Source: Bryobacterales bacterium (lineage in GTDB: Bacteria; Acidobacteriota; Terriglobia; Bryobacterales; Bryobacteraceae). Taken from it: a stretch of 32,874 bases of DNA. The stretch spans positions 1 through 32,874 of the forward strand of contig JADLBD010000254.1 in assembly GCA_020847975.1 (NCBI GenBank), in the 5' to 3' direction. Below, one piece after another: positions 31,872-32,874 of this stretch. Positions within the stretch are counted from its first letter, which is position 1; each line of letters opens with the position of its first letter. A program made the translations under genes and the position numbers. The notes below the pieces were generated by a model that was not told the DNA's origin, did not search any database, and was given only the letters and a program-made list of their open reading frames with translations.

Positions 31872-32874
31872 CTACTGTAGTAAGGGTGCTGGCTTCAGAT
31901 CGTCTCCAGTACATCCGTCGCGATAGAAGATGAACGGCCCCAACCGCGGCGCTTTGTTTATGTGGGGATTCTGATCCAACCAGTACAATTGCCCGGGAGC
32001 CGGATCGCCTGCCCCCGTGAAAGTTAGCAGTATTCGGTTAATGACGCTAAAGCTGAGCGGATTCTCGCCGCTACTTGGGGTAATCGTGCAAGTCCGTGCT
32101 GGCAGTATAGGCCCAGATGCGGGTGCAACAGTGAATGCCTGCTGCTGTCCGGCGTCATCGTTGAAATAGAGGTACCCCTCAAAACCGTTTGGCACAGGTG
32201 GAGTTACCCACGTGTCATAGTAGACTAGATTGTAGTTGTAGATTTGCTGACTTACACTGTCCTGATAGTCTGGCGGAAGCGGAATGAGCGGCTCACTAGT
32301 GGCATCGGTTCCATTCGGCCCGCCAGACGTAACTGGAAAACCTAAAGAATATCCAGTCGTGATGCCTAATTGCCCCATCTCGTGCGCAGCCGCAATCGCG
32401 AGTCCAAGACACGAGAGCTGGCTGCCTAAGTCGACGTTTTGCCAAACTGTGCTCGGTTGTCCGGGATAAACGGGGTTCCCTCCAAAGCCGGGGAAGGTGG
32501 CAACCCATGGCACGATCTTCCTTGCTACACCAACCCTGGTTGTCTCACCTTTCGCTACCTTCGTGACATAATCCATTCTCCTCGCTGTGATGCCGATTCC
32601 GGGCGTGGGAGTCCTCGCTACATCGTAGGAAACGAACACTTGCTGCGTCGGCTTGGCAAAGTCGTTGAAGTCCTGTCCGTTGTTGAAGGAAACGCTCCAA
32701 CTCAGCGTGTACTTTTGATTGTGAACCTTGCCAAACGTTTCATATGCGCTAAACAATAAGAGGAGATCCCCCGGCTTTGCCGGGGTGGCAGTAGGAGTTT
32801 GACATTTCCGGGAGTCCACCGGGAAACTCCGGACGTGAGCAGCCAAAGCACACGCAAAGGAAAAACCCGATGGA
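31872..32874 (-). CDS. Secreted hypothetical protein (5' end outside window)
   Basis: A frame open to the right edge, so the true start lies beyond it; a TTG at 32846 exists but the frame continues upstream (PSGFSFACALAAH, probably part of a signal peptide). The mature part has KPGDLLLLFSAYETFGKVHN, YTLSWSVSFNNGQDFNDFAK, LGLAIAAAHEMGQLG and, at the C-terminus, YLYFNDDAGQQQAFTV and GQLYWLDQNPHINKAPRLG. HEMGQ resembles a zinc-protease HExxH motif but has Gln in place of the second His. No family is recognised. It ends a few bases before A2 on the same strand, so it probably heads this secreted-protein series. Confidence 0.7.
   Translation of the reverse strand, partial: PSGFSFACALAAHVRSFPVDSRKCQTPTATPAKPGDLLLLFSAYETFGKVHNQKYTLSWSVSFNNGQDFNDFAKPTQQVFVSYDVARTPTPGIGITARRMDYVTKVAKGETTRVGVARKIVPWVATFPGFGGNPVYPGQPSTVWQNVDLGSQLSCLGLAIAAAHEMGQLGITTGYSLGFPVTSGGPNGTDATSEPLIPLPPDYQDSVSQQIYNYNLVYYDTWVTPPVPNGFEGYLYFNDDAGQQQAFTVAPASGPILPARTCTITPSSGENPLSFSVINRILLTFTGAGDPAPGQLYWLDQNPHINKAPRLGPFIFYRDGCTGDDLKPAPLLQ

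Noticed and set aside
32380..32400. HEMGQ as a zinc-protease motif in the right-edge protein
   Set aside because: The second His of HExxH is Gln and no downstream third ligand pattern was visible.

Overview
The window looks like a chromosomal segment of an Acidobacteriota bacterium, probably of the Solibacter/Bryobacter kind. That placement is inferred from gene families, not from a marker gene. The supporting signs are a VWFA-type protein of the Acidobacterial sort, a winged-helix/TPR fusion regulator, an N-terminal stub of the Acidobacterial Ser/Thr kinase family, a PEP-CTERM protein, a HAF-repeat secreted protein, and generally GC-rich coding sequence. No rRNA, tRNA, CRISPR array or complete insertion sequence was seen.

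Layout. Positions 1-2647 (minus) hold three secreted-protein genes: HAF-repeat protein, PEP-CTERM protein, and a carboxypeptidase-regulatory-like protein cut by the window edge. A winged-helix/TPR regulator (2753-4564, plus) diverges from them. Positions 4626-15357 (minus) are a tightly packed ten-gene stress cluster. It starts with a 1351-residue CheB-CheR-PAS-histidine kinase and its NarL-type response regulator. These are followed by a pseudo-receiver, a phosphoribosyltransferase, a dienelactone-hydrolase-like enzyme, two tandem-UspA proteins, a CapA-like protein, an HPF/cold-shock fusion and a YbhB-type protein. A short plus-strand group follows (15846-17589): an orphan 2-oxoacid:ferredoxin-oxidoreductase-like domain, a CBS-pair protein and Hsp20, closed by a terminator. 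Together these resemble a regulon for energy limitation or dormancy.

After a cyclopropane-fatty-acid-synthase-type gene (minus), positions 19070-21359 (plus) hold a three-gene sortase locus: a secreted protein ending in LPKTA-transmembrane-basic tail, a VWFA protein, and a sortase with His, Cys and Arg in place. This is a self-contained surface-display system in an organism expected to be Gram-negative, and it is the most striking system in the window. Next come a kinase stub, an orphan HigA-like antitoxin with a truncated toxin remnant, a Tat-exported sulfite-oxidase-like enzyme, and a radical SAM/Nudix pair whose start codon overlaps that of a divergent IscU/SufU-like scaffold gene.

The right end (25563-32874) is a decaying, duplicated accessory region. 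Plus- and minus-strand gene remnants are followed by a minus-strand run of secreted proteins with no recognised family, in the order partial gene, A2, B2, A1, C, B1. A1/A2 and B1/B2 are paralogous pairs. Both B copies carry frameshifts, one of them at the same place in both, and B2 has another at a run of eight G. These could be true decay, homopolymer variation or assembly error.
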